NCBI GenBank assembly: GCA_947624965.1
Contig: CANQMN010000011.1
Span: 1 to 64,000 of the forward strand
Direction of reading: 5' to 3'
DNA length: 64,000 nucleotides
Source of the DNA: an uncultured Clostridia bacterium
GTDB taxonomy: Bacteria > Bacillota > Clostridia > Christensenellales > Borkfalkiaceae
In this document: piece by piece, positions 49,201 to 57,756 of the stretch
Numbering within the stretch: position 1 is the first letter of the stretch
Layout: each line of letters opens with the position of its first letter
Program-made: the position numbers and the translations under genes
Notes under the pieces: generated by a model
Seen by the model: the letters and a program-made list of their open reading frames with translations, nothing else
Database searches by the model: none
Told to the model about the DNA's origin: nothing

Positions 49201-51687
49201 ATGTCAAACAACTTTTTTCCATCGCGCGGCGACACGCAACCCAAAATCTACGCTTACAGCGACAGTCGGTTTCCGAATATGCTCAAAATCGGATATACCA
49301 CAAGGAGCGTACAAGAACGCGTCGCCGAACAGTACCCCGTGGAACTTCCCGAACGGTCTTACAAGATCGAACTCGAAACTTCCGCCATGCGCTCGGACGG
49401 GACGGCGTTCACCGATCACGACGTGCACCGTCTCTTGCGGGCGCGGGGGTTTTCAAGTCCCGGCGGCGAATGGTTCAAATGCGGCGTGAAGGACGTGGAA
49501 GCCGCCATTCTCTCCCTCAAACGCGGCGCAGAAGTGCAGGAAAACCGTCATCTCGACTTCAAAATGCGCCCCGAACAGGAGGAGGCGGTTTCCCGCACGG
49601 CGGCTTATTTTTCCGAATACATGGAGGGCGGCAAACCGCCGCATTTCCTCTGGAACTGCAAAATGCGCTTCGGCAAGACCTTTGCGACCTATGAACTCGC
49701 CAAGCGCATGAACTTCACCAAAATTCTTGTGCTCACCTTCAAACCCGCCGTGCAGAGTGCGTGGCAGGACGACCTTTTGAGCCATGTCGATTTTGCGGGC
49801 TGGCAGTTTCTCTCCCACGACGGGCTCACCTATGAACAGGCGGATAAAACCAAACCGTTTGTCTGTTTTGCCTCTTTCCAGGACTTTTTGGGGAAGAATG
49901 CGGCGGGCGGTATCAAGCTCAACAACGTTTGGGCGCACAATGTGCTGTGGGATATGGTCGTCTTTGACGAGTATCACTACGGCGCATGGCGCGAGAAGGC
50001 GAAGGAACTCTTCGAGGCCGAGGACGACAGGGAAAAACGCGCCGAGAGCGGCGGCATGGACTACTTCAACGAGGACTACATGCCCATTTCCACGCGCTCT
50101 TACTTGTATCTATCGGGCACGCCCTTCCGTGCGATCGCGGCGGGGGAGTTCATCGAAGAACAGATCTACAACTGGACCTACTCGGACGAACAGCGCGAAA
50201 AACAAAATTGGGACGAAACGCGCGGCCGCAACCCCTACGAAGCGTTGCCCCGCATGGTCCTCATGACCTATCAACTGCCCGACAGCATCAAGGAGATCGC
50301 CGCCATGGGCGAATACGATGAGTTCGACCTCAACGTGTTTTTCTCCGCCGAGGGGGTAGGGGAGTTCGCGCGCTTCAAATATGAGGACGAGGTGCAGAAG
50401 TGGCTTGATCTCATCCGCGGCGCGTATTTGGAGACGAGCATCGATAACTTGCGCCTCGGCGCGAAGAAGCCGCCGCTGCCCTTTTCCTCGGGAAGATTGC
50501 AAAACATTCTTCTGCACACGGTGTGGTTCCTGCCGAGCGTCGCCGCCTGCCACGCCATGCGGAATTTGCTCGCCGAAAAGCGCAACACCTTCTATCACGA
50601 CTATCATGTCGTCGTCTGCGCGGGCGCGGATGCGGGGATAGGGCTCGCCGCTCTCCCGCCCGTAAAGGCCGCCATGGAGGAGCCGCTCGAAAGCAAGTCC
50701 ATTACGCTCACCTGCGGGAAACTCACGACGGGGGTTACGGTCAAGCCGTGGACGGGCATCTTTATGCTCCGCAACCTCACGAGCCCCGAAACCTATTTTC
50801 AGGCGGCGTTCCGCGTGCAGTCCCCATGGACGGTCAAGAACCCTACGGGTCTCGACCCCAACGCCGAGGAAATTTTGAAGCACGAATGTTATGTGTTCGA
50901 TTTCGCGCCCGACCGCGCACTGCGGCAGATTTCCGACTATGCCTGCCGCCTCAACGTGGACGAAGAGAGCCCCGAAAGGAAAGTTGCCGAGTTCATCAAA
51001 TTTCTGCCCGTTCTCGCCTACGACGGCAGTAGCATGAAGCAGATCGACGCGGCGGGCATTCTCGACATCGCAACGAGCGGCACGACGGCGACCCTCCTTG
51101 CGCGGCGGTGGGAATCGGCGCTCCTTGTCAACGTGGATAACGCCACGCTTCAACGCCTCATGGACAACCCGCAGGCAATGGAGGCTTTGCGCCGCATCGA
51201 GGGCTTCCGCTCCCTCAACGAGGATTTGGAGACGATCATCAATAAATCCGAAAAGATCAAAAAGGCAAAGGAGACGGCAAACGAGCGGGAACTTTCCAAA
51301 ACGGAGAAGAAGGAACTCTCTGAGGACGAAAAGGAATACAAGAGCAAGCGCAAGGAAATCCAGCAAAAACTCATTAAATTCGCCACCCGTGTGCCCGTTT
51401 TTATGTATCTCACCGACTACCGCGAGCAGACGCTCAAAGAAGTCATCACGCAGTTGGAACCGGGGCTTTTTAAGCGCGTGACGGGTTTGGACGTGAAGGA
51501 TTTTGAACTTCTCGTCAGCCTGAACGTGTTTAACGCGCCGCTCATGAACGACGCCGTGTTCAAATTCAAGCGCTATGAGGATAGTTCACTCTCCTATACG
51601 GGCATCAACCGCCACGCCTCCGAAACGAAGGTCGGCGGCTACGACACCTCCTCCCTCCGCACGGACATTTACGACGAAACGGCTTGA
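49201..51687 (+). CDS. GIY-YIG (T5orf172-like) nuclease fused to an SF2 helicase, restriction subunit
   Basis: An 828-aa protein. The first 100 residues form a T5orf172-type GIY-YIG domain (KIYAYSDSRFPNMLKIGYTTRSV ..., with EWFKC at its end). A DEAD-like SF2 helicase follows, with motif I MRFGKTFATYEL (about 155), motif II VFDEYHYGAW (about 255), motif III LYLSGTPFRA and a C-terminal RecA domain with the QAAFRVQSPW region. A lysine/glutamate-rich coil (about 690-730) precedes the end. It is the presumed ATP-dependent restriction enzyme paired with the upstream methylases. It is GC-richer than the gene before it. Confidence 0.86.
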   Translation: MSNNFFPSRGDTQPKIYAYSDSRFPNMLKIGYTTRSVQERVAEQYPVELPERSYKIELETSAMRSDGTAFTDHDVHRLLRARGFSSPGGEWFKCGVKDVEAAILSLKRGAEVQENRHLDFKMRPEQEEAVSRTAAYFSEYMEGGKPPHFLWNCKMRFGKTFATYELAKRMNFTKILVLTFKPAVQSAWQDDLLSHVDFAGWQFLSHDGLTYEQADKTKPFVCFASFQDFLGKNAAGGIKLNNVWAHNVLWDMVVFDEYHYGAWREKAKELFEAEDDREKRAESGGMDYFNEDYMPISTRSYLYLSGTPFRAIAAGEFIEEQIYNWTYSDEQREKQNWDETRGRNPYEALPRMVLMTYQLPDSIKEIAAMGEYDEFDLNVFFSAEGVGEFARFKYEDEVQKWLDLIRGAYLETSIDNLRLGAKKPPLPFSSGRLQNILLHTVWFLPSVAACHAMRNLLAEKRNTFYHDYHVVVCAGADAGIGLAALPPVKAAMEEPLESKSITLTCGKLTTGVTVKPWTGIFMLRNLTSPETYFQAAFRVQSPWTVKNPTGLDPNAEEILKHECYVFDFAPDRALRQISDYACRLNVDEESPERKVAEFIKFLPVLAYDGSSMKQIDAAGILDIATSGTTATLLARRWESALLVNVDNATLQRLMDNPQAMEALRRIEGFRSLNEDLETIINKSEKIKKAKETANERELSKTEKKELSEDEKEYKSKRKEIQQKLIKFATRVPVFMYLTDYREQTLKEVITQLEPGLFKRVTGLDVKDFELLVSLNVFNAPLMNDAVFKFKRYEDSSLSYTGINRHASETKVGGYDTSSLRTDIYDETA

Positions 51688-51701
51688 TTTTCTTGGCGGA
51701 A

Positions 51702-51803
51702 ATGTACAGCAAGATCATGGAGGTCAAGACGCAGGCGAACAGTGGCGAGCGCTTGGATGGTCTCGCAACAATGGCGCAGTTGAAGGCGAAATATGCAAAG
51801 TAA
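51702..51803 (+). pseudogene. Antitoxin remnant (33 codons)
   Basis: A 33-codon ORF (MYSKIMEVKTQANSGERL...) that ends overlapping the ParE-like toxin start by 11 bp, the usual position of an antitoxin. It is too short for a complete antitoxin, so it is probably the C-terminal stump left after a deletion fused it to the helicase 3' end. Confidence 0.4.
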
Positions 51804-52122
51804 GTACGGCTTTCGCTTCACGCCGCTTGCCTTGCGGGACATCGACGAGGCGCTTTCCTACATTGCGGAAACGCTTACAAACGGACAAACCGCGGAAAAA
51901 CTTTTAGGCAATATCGAGAAAGCAATAAATGCCGCCTGCGAATTCCCGTTTTCTTCTGCCGATCGCAAGATTTTTCTCGTGTAGGACGAAAAAATTCGGC
52001 TTATTCTCGTGGATAATTATTTATTTTTTTATGAAGTGAAAGAGGAAGAAAAGCAGATCGATATTTTGCGTTTCTGCTACACCCGTATGAATTTAGCGAA
52101 ACTACCTTTGGGAAAGCAATAA
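51793..52122 (+). pseudogene. RelE/ParE-family toxin with an internal stop
   Basis: The frame reads a ParE/RelE toxin: SKYGFRFTPLALRDIDEALSYI, then FPFSSADRKIFLV, an in-frame TAG at 51982-51984, and then DEKIRLILVDNYLFFYEV and ILRFCYTRMN to a TAA at 52120. Toxins of this family have a single continuous domain of about 100 residues, and the stop removes the last 45, including the catalytic C-terminal strand. The gene is therefore inactivated unless the stop is read through. Its antitoxin is also truncated, which explains how the cell tolerates it. Confidence 0.8.
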
Positions 52123-52134
52123 AATTCCGAATAT

Positions 52135-52183
52135 CAAGCAAAAGAGGGCTTGCGGTAATTTGCCGCGAGCCCTCTTTTGCTTG
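52135..52183. terminator. Bidirectional terminator
   Basis: A very long perfect outer stem (52135-52150 with 52168-52183) plus an inner GCGG/CCGC pairing; AAAAG on one arm and CTTTTG on the other. Confidence 0.85.
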
Positions 52184-52359
52184 CCGCGAATGCAACACCT
52201 ACGAAAATCGGCAAGAAGCATTAGGGATGGTTTCCCTATCCCAAGCGGGGAAGGTGCGAAGTGCCACTGCTTCATTTCTTGCGCTTGATTCGCCCTCGGG
52301 GGGGGTACTTTGAAGAAGCGAGAAACCCGCCTTTTGTTTTATAATTGTGGCGCAAGTAA

Positions 52360-52620
52360 AACCCGGCTGTTTTTCTGGGAAAAAGTAGCAAGTCTCCCGT
52401 CGCATTCACAGACAAGCGAATAAGTCGTATTATATCAAAAGTAACATCAATCGATGGGAGCGAAAATACGGACAAAAAAGAGGGCCGGAACAAAAATAAC
52501 AATAAGGATTTTTCGATTGATTACATAGTGGTGGGCGAAAAGATCGAAACCGAAGAACGCGAGATCAGAATCTATTACAAGTTTTTGCAGATGAAGGAAG
52601 ATTCGCAAAAAACAAAATAA
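52360..52620 (+). pseudogene. Possible serine recombinase C-terminal remnant
   Basis: An open frame of 87 codons without a good start. Its sequence (PVAFTDKRISRIISKVTS, a polar linker, then ERKI-like EREIRIYYKFLQM) has the pattern of the last domain of TnpX/TndX-type serine recombinases, which end with a strand such as IDIYYNFI. The region upstream (52184-52357) shows no matching recombinase sequence. I read it as a decayed 3' end of a mobile element; a chance ORF is possible. Confidence 0.35.
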
Positions 52621-52673
52621 AAACCGTCCCATAAGGCACAAGAGCAACGGAACGGGTAACGGATGGGACGCAG

Positions 52674-52706
52674 AAAAAATCACCGGAGAGATCCGGTGAT
52701 TTTTTT
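52674..52706. terminator. Bidirectional terminator downstream of the AraC gene
   Basis: An 8-bp perfect stem (52680-52687 with 52692-52699) flanked by six A on the left and seven T on the right. Confidence 0.9.
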
Positions 52707-52781
52707 GAAAACAGATTGCCGAAAAGTGCAAACATACCGAATTGTGCATTTACATGCCGCCCGCGCGCGGGTATACTGAGA

Positions 52782-53576
52782 TCAAGAAGATTTGGGGCGG
52801 TTTGCCGTTTCGGCGTATTCGGTGGGGGAAGAGCCCGTCTTTTCCTTGAAGATGCGCGAAAAGTAGGGAACGCTCCGAAAGCCGCAGTTGTAGGCAATGT
52901 CCGTTACGGTGAGGTCTCCCGCTTTGAGAAGGGCGCAGGCTTTTTGCAGGCGCAGGCGGATGAGATATTGCTTGGGCGAATAGTGCATGCAGGAAGCGAA
53001 CAGTTCGGTGAACCGCCGTTCGCTCAAATCGCACAAATTCGCGAGCAGGACGTTCGAGACGTCGTCGCAACACATGTGTTCGCGCAGATAGTCGAGCGCG
53101 GGGCGTATCTTCGCCGCCGCCGCGGCGGGCGCATAGGAGGAAGTCTCCAACCGTTGCAGTTGCGCGACGATCTGATAGAGAACGCTCTTGATCTCGGCGT
53201 CGCGGCACTTCCCTTCCCTATGGTAGGCGCAGGCGAGACGGAAGAGATTTTCCAGCTCCGCCGCCTTTTCCCGAAGCGCCCTGTGGTAGGGCGGGACAGG
53301 CTCCGTTTGGTACAACTCGAAGTCGATGACATAGCATTCGATGGGGGTGTACCGCCGTATGGTGTAAGCCGCTCCCTGCGGAAGATAGAGAAAACTTCCC
53401 CTGTGCGTCTCGACGGTGCCGCCATGGAAATCGTATCGGCTGTCGCCGTCCGCAAAGAACGTGAAGGCATGCAGACGCCGCGGCTCCCCGCCGATCAGCT
53501 GGACGGGGTTCGCGGACAGACGCCAACAGTTTGCGATATGGGAAAAATCGAAATTTCCGAAGAGCTCCTGTGCCAT
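52782..53576 (-). CDS. AraC-family regulator of the glycyl-radical enzyme operon
   Basis: A 264-aa regulator. The N-terminal cupin-like sensing domain (about 20-110) contains SFLYLPQGAAYTIRRYTP. The C-terminal pair of helix-turn-helix motifs (about 165-262) contains NLCDLSERRFTELFASCMHYSPKQYL and AYNCGFRSVPYFSRIFKEKTG. It is divergent from the glycyl-radical enzyme gene across 79 bp and so probably activates it in response to the substrate. Its promoter ends six bases before the ATG, so the message is predicted to be leaderless. Confidence 0.92.
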   Translation of the reverse strand: MAQELFGNFDFSHIANCWRLSANPVQLIGGEPRRLHAFTFFADGDSRYDFHGGTVETHRGSFLYLPQGAAYTIRRYTPIECYVIDFELYQTEPVPPYHRALREKAAELENLFRLACAYHREGKCRDAEIKSVLYQIVAQLQRLETSSYAPAAAAAKIRPALDYLREHMCCDDVSNVLLANLCDLSERRFTELFASCMHYSPKQYLIRLRLQKACALLKAGDLTVTDIAYNCGFRSVPYFSRIFKEKTGSSPTEYAETANRPKSS

Positions 53577-53582
53577 ACCGCA

Positions 53583-53611
53583 ATTATAGCAAGCCGACGA
53601 AAAATTGTCAA
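53583..53611 (-). promoter_or_regulatory. Promoter of the AraC gene
   Basis: TTGACA (53606-53611), 17-bp spacer, TATAAT (53583-53588) on the minus strand, six bases from the start codon. Confidence 0.85.
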
Positions 53612-53624
53612 GCGTAGGAAGAGA

Positions 53625-53641
53625 TCGGGCGTTTCGCCCGA
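53625..53641 (+). promoter_or_regulatory. Palindrome in the leader of the glycyl-radical enzyme gene
   Basis: TCGGGCG-TTT-CGCCCGA forms a perfect 7-bp hairpin just before the ribosome site (ACGGGAGAAA). It could be an operator or a leader structure. Confidence 0.4.
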
Positions 53642-53655
53642 ACGGGAGAAATAAG

Positions 53656-55863
53656 ATGAAGGACTTTTACGAAAACAGAGAGTTTATCCGCGACGAATAC
53701 CGCTTCGCGCATTGGGACCCCGAGAGCGGGCTCCCCGCCGAGGAGGTGGAGGCGAACGTGCGCAAATTTTACAAAGAGAACGCGCAGATGCCGCCCGTGT
53801 TGCAGCGGGCGTTCGCCTTCCGCTATATTCTCGAAAACGCGCGCATCGAAGTAAATCCGCATACGCCCTTTGCGGGAAAGATCGAGCTCGGCTGTAACTA
53901 CCAAAACCAGTTCGCGGGCGCGGGATATTTCGAGCGGCTGTATTGCGAAAGATATCGCGATATCTTTTCCGCGCGGCTCCCCGCGGAGTGGGCGAAACGC
54001 TTGCAGGCGACGAAGATGGGCATCAGCATCCCGGATACCGATTTCTGGCACATCTGCCCCGATTGGGACCGCGTGCTCGGGCTCGGGATCCGCGGGCTCA
54101 TGGAGGAGGCGGAAGCCTGCCGCAAGGATATCGAGCGGCGCGGCGAAGCGGACGGGGAGACGGAATACTTCTTCGGCGCGGTGGAAATTTGTTACGACGC
54201 GGTCCTCACGCTCATGCGCCGTTACATCGCCGCGGCGCGCGCAAAGGGCTGCGTTGAGTACGCCGATTGCATGGAAGCTCTTACGATCCGTCCGCCCGAG
54301 ACGCTGTTCGAGGCGATGCAACTTTCTCTCTTCTTTCTCGAAGTCGTGGAGATCGGGCGGGAGCGCGGGCGCACGCTCGGCGATCTCGACGCGCTCTATC
54401 TTCCCTATTACAGGCGGGACGTGGCGCGGGGGATCCTCGACGAGGCGAAAACGCGCGAGCTGTTCCGCTACTATTTCAGCAAGATCAACGCGGGGCGGCG
54501 GTACGCCAACCAGCCCGTCTGTATCGGCGGGGAACGGGCGGACGGGACGACGCTCGTCTCCGATCTCACCTACCTCATGCTCGAAACGTACGACGAGCTG
54601 GACATCTACAATCCGAAGATCCACGTCAAGTGCGACCGCAATACGCCCGAAAAACTTCTCCGCATGCTTGCGGCGATGATCCGCAAGGGGAACAGCAGCA
54701 TCGTTTTGCTCAACGACGAGTCCATCATGAAGGCGTACGCGCGGATCGGCATTCCGCCCGAGATCTCCTACCGCTATTTGCCGCTCGGCTGTTACGAGCC
54801 CGCGATCCCCGGCTATGAGGACGCGCGCATTTGCGGCGGCTGGATCAACCTCGCGAAGGGCGTGGAGTTTGCGATCCACGGCGGCTACGACGGCATGACG
54901 GGGGAACTGTTCGCCTTCGAGACGGACAGGGAGCCCGCGACCTTCGCGGATTTTCTCGCGATCGTGAAACGACATCTCAAAAGTTTCGTGGATTTTGCGA
55001 TGCACAACATCCTCGCGCAGGAGACGTACGCATACGAAGTCAACCCGCACCCGCTCTATTCCTCCACGCTGTCCGACTGCATCCGCAACGGCAGGGATGT
55101 GTTCCGCCACGGTATGAACGTGCGCAACACCTCGCTCAAAGTGTTCGCGGTCGGCACGGCGGTGGATTCGCTTCTCGCCGTCAAGAAGTATGTCTATGAA
55201 AAGAGGGCGCTCACGCTCCCCGCGTTGAGCGAGATCCTCAAACACAACTGGGAGGGGCACGATGCGCTCCGCGCCGCCATTTTGCACGAGCGGGCGAAGT
55301 GGGGGAACGGCATCGCGGAGGCGGACGATCTCGCCTGCGAGCTCTACGGCTACATGGCGTCCCTCATCATCGGCACGCCGAACGGCTACGGCGGCGTCTT
55401 TCGCATGGGGGCGGATTCGGTCAACTTTGCGGAAGTGTACGGGAAGGGGACGGGCGCGTCGGCGGACGGCCGCCTCAACGGACAGCCGCTCTCCAAAAAT
55501 CTGCGCCCCGTCAACGGCATGGAGCGGTTGAGCGTTACGGGGCTCGTCAATTCGGCGAGCAAGCTCGATCCGAGCTGGTTTGCGGACGGCGCGCCGCTGG
55601 ACATTCTCGTGCACCCTTCGGCGGTGCAGGGGGAGAAGGGGCTGGACGCGCTCGTCTCGGTCATCCGCACCTATTTCGGCAACGGGGGCGTCTCCATTCA
55701 GGGCAACGTCGTGGACGCCGCCGTGCTCGAACGGGCGGCGGAACACCCCGAAGATTATCAGGATCTGCAAATCCGCGTCTGCGGTTGGAACGAGTATTTC
55801 GTGAATTTGAGCAAAGAGGTCCAGCGCGACTTCATTTTGCGGGCGAAGGAGAACGCGGTATGA
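53656..55863 (+). CDS. Pyruvate formate-lyase-like glycyl-radical enzyme of unknown substrate
   Basis: A 735-aa glycyl-radical enzyme. The active-site Cys379 lies in PLGCYEPAIPG, and the radical-bearing Gly710 lies in RVCGWNEYF, where most family members read RVxGYxxxF. The PFL-like barrel is complete, but the protein is about 50-100 residues shorter than typical glycerol/diol dehydratase or hydroxyproline dehydratase members, and it lacks a visible GNDDDYVD segment. The residue after Cys is Tyr, not the Val or Ile common in the dehydratases. The substrate cannot be assigned. The divergent AraC regulator hints at a sugar or polyol. ATG 53656 is used rather than upstream codons that overlap the leader palindrome. 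Confidence 0.88.
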   Translation: MKDFYENREFIRDEYRFAHWDPESGLPAEEVEANVRKFYKENAQMPPVLQRAFAFRYILENARIEVNPHTPFAGKIELGCNYQNQFAGAGYFERLYCERYRDIFSARLPAEWAKRLQATKMGISIPDTDFWHICPDWDRVLGLGIRGLMEEAEACRKDIERRGEADGETEYFFGAVEICYDAVLTLMRRYIAAARAKGCVEYADCMEALTIRPPETLFEAMQLSLFFLEVVEIGRERGRTLGDLDALYLPYYRRDVARGILDEAKTRELFRYYFSKINAGRRYANQPVCIGGERADGTTLVSDLTYLMLETYDELDIYNPKIHVKCDRNTPEKLLRMLAAMIRKGNSSIVLLNDESIMKAYARIGIPPEISYRYLPLGCYEPAIPGYEDARICGGWINLAKGVEFAIHGGYDGMTGELFAFETDREPATFADFLAIVKRHLKSFVDFAMHNILAQETYAYEVNPHPLYSSTLSDCIRNGRDVFRHGMNVRNTSLKVFAVGTAVDSLLAVKKYVYEKRALTLPALSEILKHNWEGHDALRAAILHERAKWGNGIAEADDLACELYGYMASLIIGTPNGYGGVFRMGADSVNFAEVYGKGTGASADGRLNGQPLSKNLRPVNGMERLSVTGLVNSASKLDPSWFADGAPLDILVHPSAVQGEKGLDALVSVIRTYFGNGGVSIQGNVVDAAVLERAAEHPEDYQDLQIRVCGWNEYFVNLSKEVQRDFILRAKENAV

Positions 55864-56756
55864 CACGGGGCGTCGTCCTCAACATCAAGCATTTCGAGAT
55901 CCATGACGGCGACGGACTGCGCACCACGCTGTTCTTAAAGGGCTGTCCGCTCCGCTGTGCGTGGTGCCACAACCCCGAAAGTTTACAGCCGCGCCCGCAA
56001 CTCGCCTTTTACAGCGGGAAGTGCGTCTCCTGCGGGCTCTGCGCGGCGGCGTGTCCGAACGGCGCGCACGCCTTCGAGGAAGGGCGGCACGTGTTCCGCC
56101 GCGAACGGTGCGTCGGGTGCGGAAAATGCGAGAATGCCTGCCCGCAGAACGCGCTCAAAGCGTTCGGAAGGAGCGTTGCGGCAGAGGACCTCCTCGAAGA
56201 GCTCACCGCGGACAAAAAGTTTTACGAAGCGACGGGCGGCGGCGTTACCGTGTCGGGCGGGGAACCGTTGATGCAGGCGGATTTCTGCGCGGAACTTTTG
56301 TCCCTCCTCAAAGAGAGGGGGATCGATACGGCGGTGGATACTTCGCTCTACGCCCCGCGTGCCGCAATCGACAAGGTCGCGCCGTTTGCGGACGTATTTC
56401 TTGCGGACGTCAAGGCGTTCGACGGGACGCTGCACGCCGCATGCACGGGGCGGGACAACGCGCTGATTCTGGAAAACCTCGCCTATCTCGACGGGGCGGG
56501 CAAGCGCATCGAGGTACGCGTTCCGCTCATCCCCACGGTGAACGACGGCGAGATGGAGAAGATCGCGTGCCTGCTGTGCGGCTTGAAGCATTTGAGCGGG
56601 GTGAAAGTTCTCTCCTACCACAGGCTCGCGCTCGCAAAATACGAGGCGCTCGGGCTGGACTACCGTCTGCCCGCCGTGCGGGAACCCACCGCAGAGGAGC
56701 GTTCCCGCGCCGTCTCCGCCTTCTTGGACGCGGGGCTCCCCGTCCTCTCCGAATAA
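55860..56756 (+). CDS. Glycyl-radical enzyme activating enzyme
   Basis: A 298-aa radical-SAM activase that installs the glycyl radical on the enzyme encoded just upstream. The cluster motif is FLKGCPLRCAWCHNPE (C-x3-C-x2-C). A ferredoxin-like insert with two more 4Fe-4S motifs (CVSCGLCAAACP and CVGCGKCENACP) follows, as in activases of the diol-dehydratase type. TVSGGEPLMQ binds SAM. Its ATG overlaps the stop of the enzyme gene (ATGA). A clean terminator follows the operon. Confidence 0.94.
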   Translation: MTRGVVLNIKHFEIHDGDGLRTTLFLKGCPLRCAWCHNPESLQPRPQLAFYSGKCVSCGLCAAACPNGAHAFEEGRHVFRRERCVGCGKCENACPQNALKAFGRSVAAEDLLEELTADKKFYEATGGGVTVSGGEPLMQADFCAELLSLLKERGIDTAVDTSLYAPRAAIDKVAPFADVFLADVKAFDGTLHAACTGRDNALILENLAYLDGAGKRIEVRVPLIPTVNDGEMEKIACLLCGLKHLSGVKVLSYHRLALAKYEALGLDYRLPAVREPTAEERSRAVSAFLDAGLPVLSE

Positions 56757-56761
56757 TTTCC

Positions 56762-56787
56762 GCGGGAGCATCCGCTCCCGCTTTTTT
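56762..56787 (+). terminator. Terminator of the glycyl-radical enzyme operon
   Basis: An 8-bp perfect stem (56762-56769 with 56774-56781, loop ATCC) followed by six T. Confidence 0.92.
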
Positions 56788-56868
56788 ACGGCTCGTTTGT
56801 GCAGACGGACACGGACGAGCCGTTTTTTCATACAAAGAAGAGAGAAACTTCGCGGGGGAGGTGCGCGC

Positions 56869-57039
56869 GTGGAGCAGAGAGAGGAAAAGGTCCGCGCCGT
56901 TTCGCGCAGGGAGGATTCGGTGTGCGGGAAGCGGTACGCGGTAACGCGGTATTTTTCGGGAGGGAAAAAGTTGGGAGAGATCGTGGCGGAGGTCGCCGCC
57001 CGCCGCGCCGCACGGGAAACGGAGCCGCCGCGTGAATAA
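56869..57039 (+). CDS. TnpW-like small protein upstream of a serine recombinase
   Basis: A 56-aa ORF starting at GTG 56869 with GGGGGAGGT upstream. The core CGKRYAVTRYFSGGKKLGEIV resembles the small proteins (TnpW-like) that precede TnpX-type serine recombinases in Clostridia. It overlaps the recombinase start at 57032. Its role is unknown; such proteins may assist or regulate recombination. It is probably non-functional here because the recombinase is truncated. Confidence 0.6.
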   Translation: MEQREEKVRAVSRREDSVCGKRYAVTRYFSGGKKLGEIVAEVAARRAARETEPPRE

Positions 57040-57343
57040 ACTTTCAAATAAAATAGGGATCTATATGAGGCTTTCCCGCGACGACGAAAAGGCGGGCGAA
57101 TCTGCCTCCATCGAGCATCAGCGGATGCTTTTGCAAAAGTTCGTGGCGGACGGCGGAGGCGCGATCGCAGAAGAATATGCGGACGACGGCTATTCGGGCA
57201 CGAATTTCGACCGCCCGGGCGTAAAGCGGCTTCTTTCGGACGCGCAGACGGGGAAGATCGACACGATCGTCGTAAAAGATCTTTCGCGGTTCGGGCGCAA
57301 CTACATTCAGGTCGGGCAATATATCGAAGTATCATTTACATAA
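57032..57343 (+). pseudogene. TnpX/TndX-type serine recombinase, N-terminal fragment
   Basis: A 103-aa ORF with the resolvase catalytic core: IGIYMRLSRDDE (nucleophile Ser in RLS), IEHQRMLLQKF, YADDGYSGTNFDRPG and VVKDLSRFGRNYIQVGQYIE. It then breaks into unrelated VSFT and a stop at 57341. An intact enzyme has more than 400 further residues, including the zinc ribbon and coiled coil, so the gene was cut near 57326. It starts with GTG overlapping the TnpW-like ORF. A terminator and a toxin-antitoxin pair follow directly, suggesting that another insertion or deletion replaced the remainder. Confidence 0.85.
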
Positions 57344-57379
57344 GGACGTAAGAAAGCAGCCGAAGTCAATGTAATCTAA

Positions 57380-57410
57380 AAGAGTCATCGCGAGGATGGC
57401 TCTTCTTTTT
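57380..57410 (+). terminator. Terminator after the recombinase fragment
   Basis: A 9-bp stem with one G-U pair (57380-57388 with 57396-57404) followed by CTTTTTC. Confidence 0.7.
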
Positions 57411-57426
57411 CTATCCATGAAATTGT

Positions 57427-57756
57427 TTATTCGATCGTGCGGAGGATGGCGTCCAAATTGCGGTAGCCGTAGACAATGCGCACGATATAAACGGTTCGTT
57501 CCGCGGGGATCGGCTTATAGTACAGGATGAAGTTGTCGATCGGAACTCTCCTCACCTCTTTGTCGGGAAGGGACTCGTTCTCGACGAGCGCACCCGTTTC
57601 GGGATAGGCGCAGAGCGTATCGATATGCTCAAAGATCTTTTTGCCGAGAAGCGCCGCCGCGGACGGGTTTTTCAACTCATTGCAAATGTAGCCGAGGATC
57701 TCGTCGAGGTCGGCTTCGGCGCGCTCCGTAAACCGATAGGAATATTCAGAAGCCAT
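57427..57756 (-). CDS. RelE/ParE-family toxin
   Basis: A 109-aa toxin of the RelE/ParE fold: YSYRFTERAEADLDEILGYI, then ALLGKKIFEHIDTL, and the C-terminal FILYYKPIPAERTVYIVRIVYGYRN. Members either cut mRNA at the ribosome or poison gyrase; the sequence alone does not decide. The start is ATG 57754-57756, with GTG at 57765 as an alternative. It overlaps the antitoxin gene by 11 bp, in antitoxin-first order. Unlike the copy at 51793, this one is intact. Confidence 0.9.
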   Translation of the reverse strand: MASEYSYRFTERAEADLDEILGYICNELKNPSAAALLGKKIFEHIDTLCAYPETGALVENESLPDKEVRRVPIDNFILYYKPIPAERTVYIVRIVYGYRNLDAILRTIE

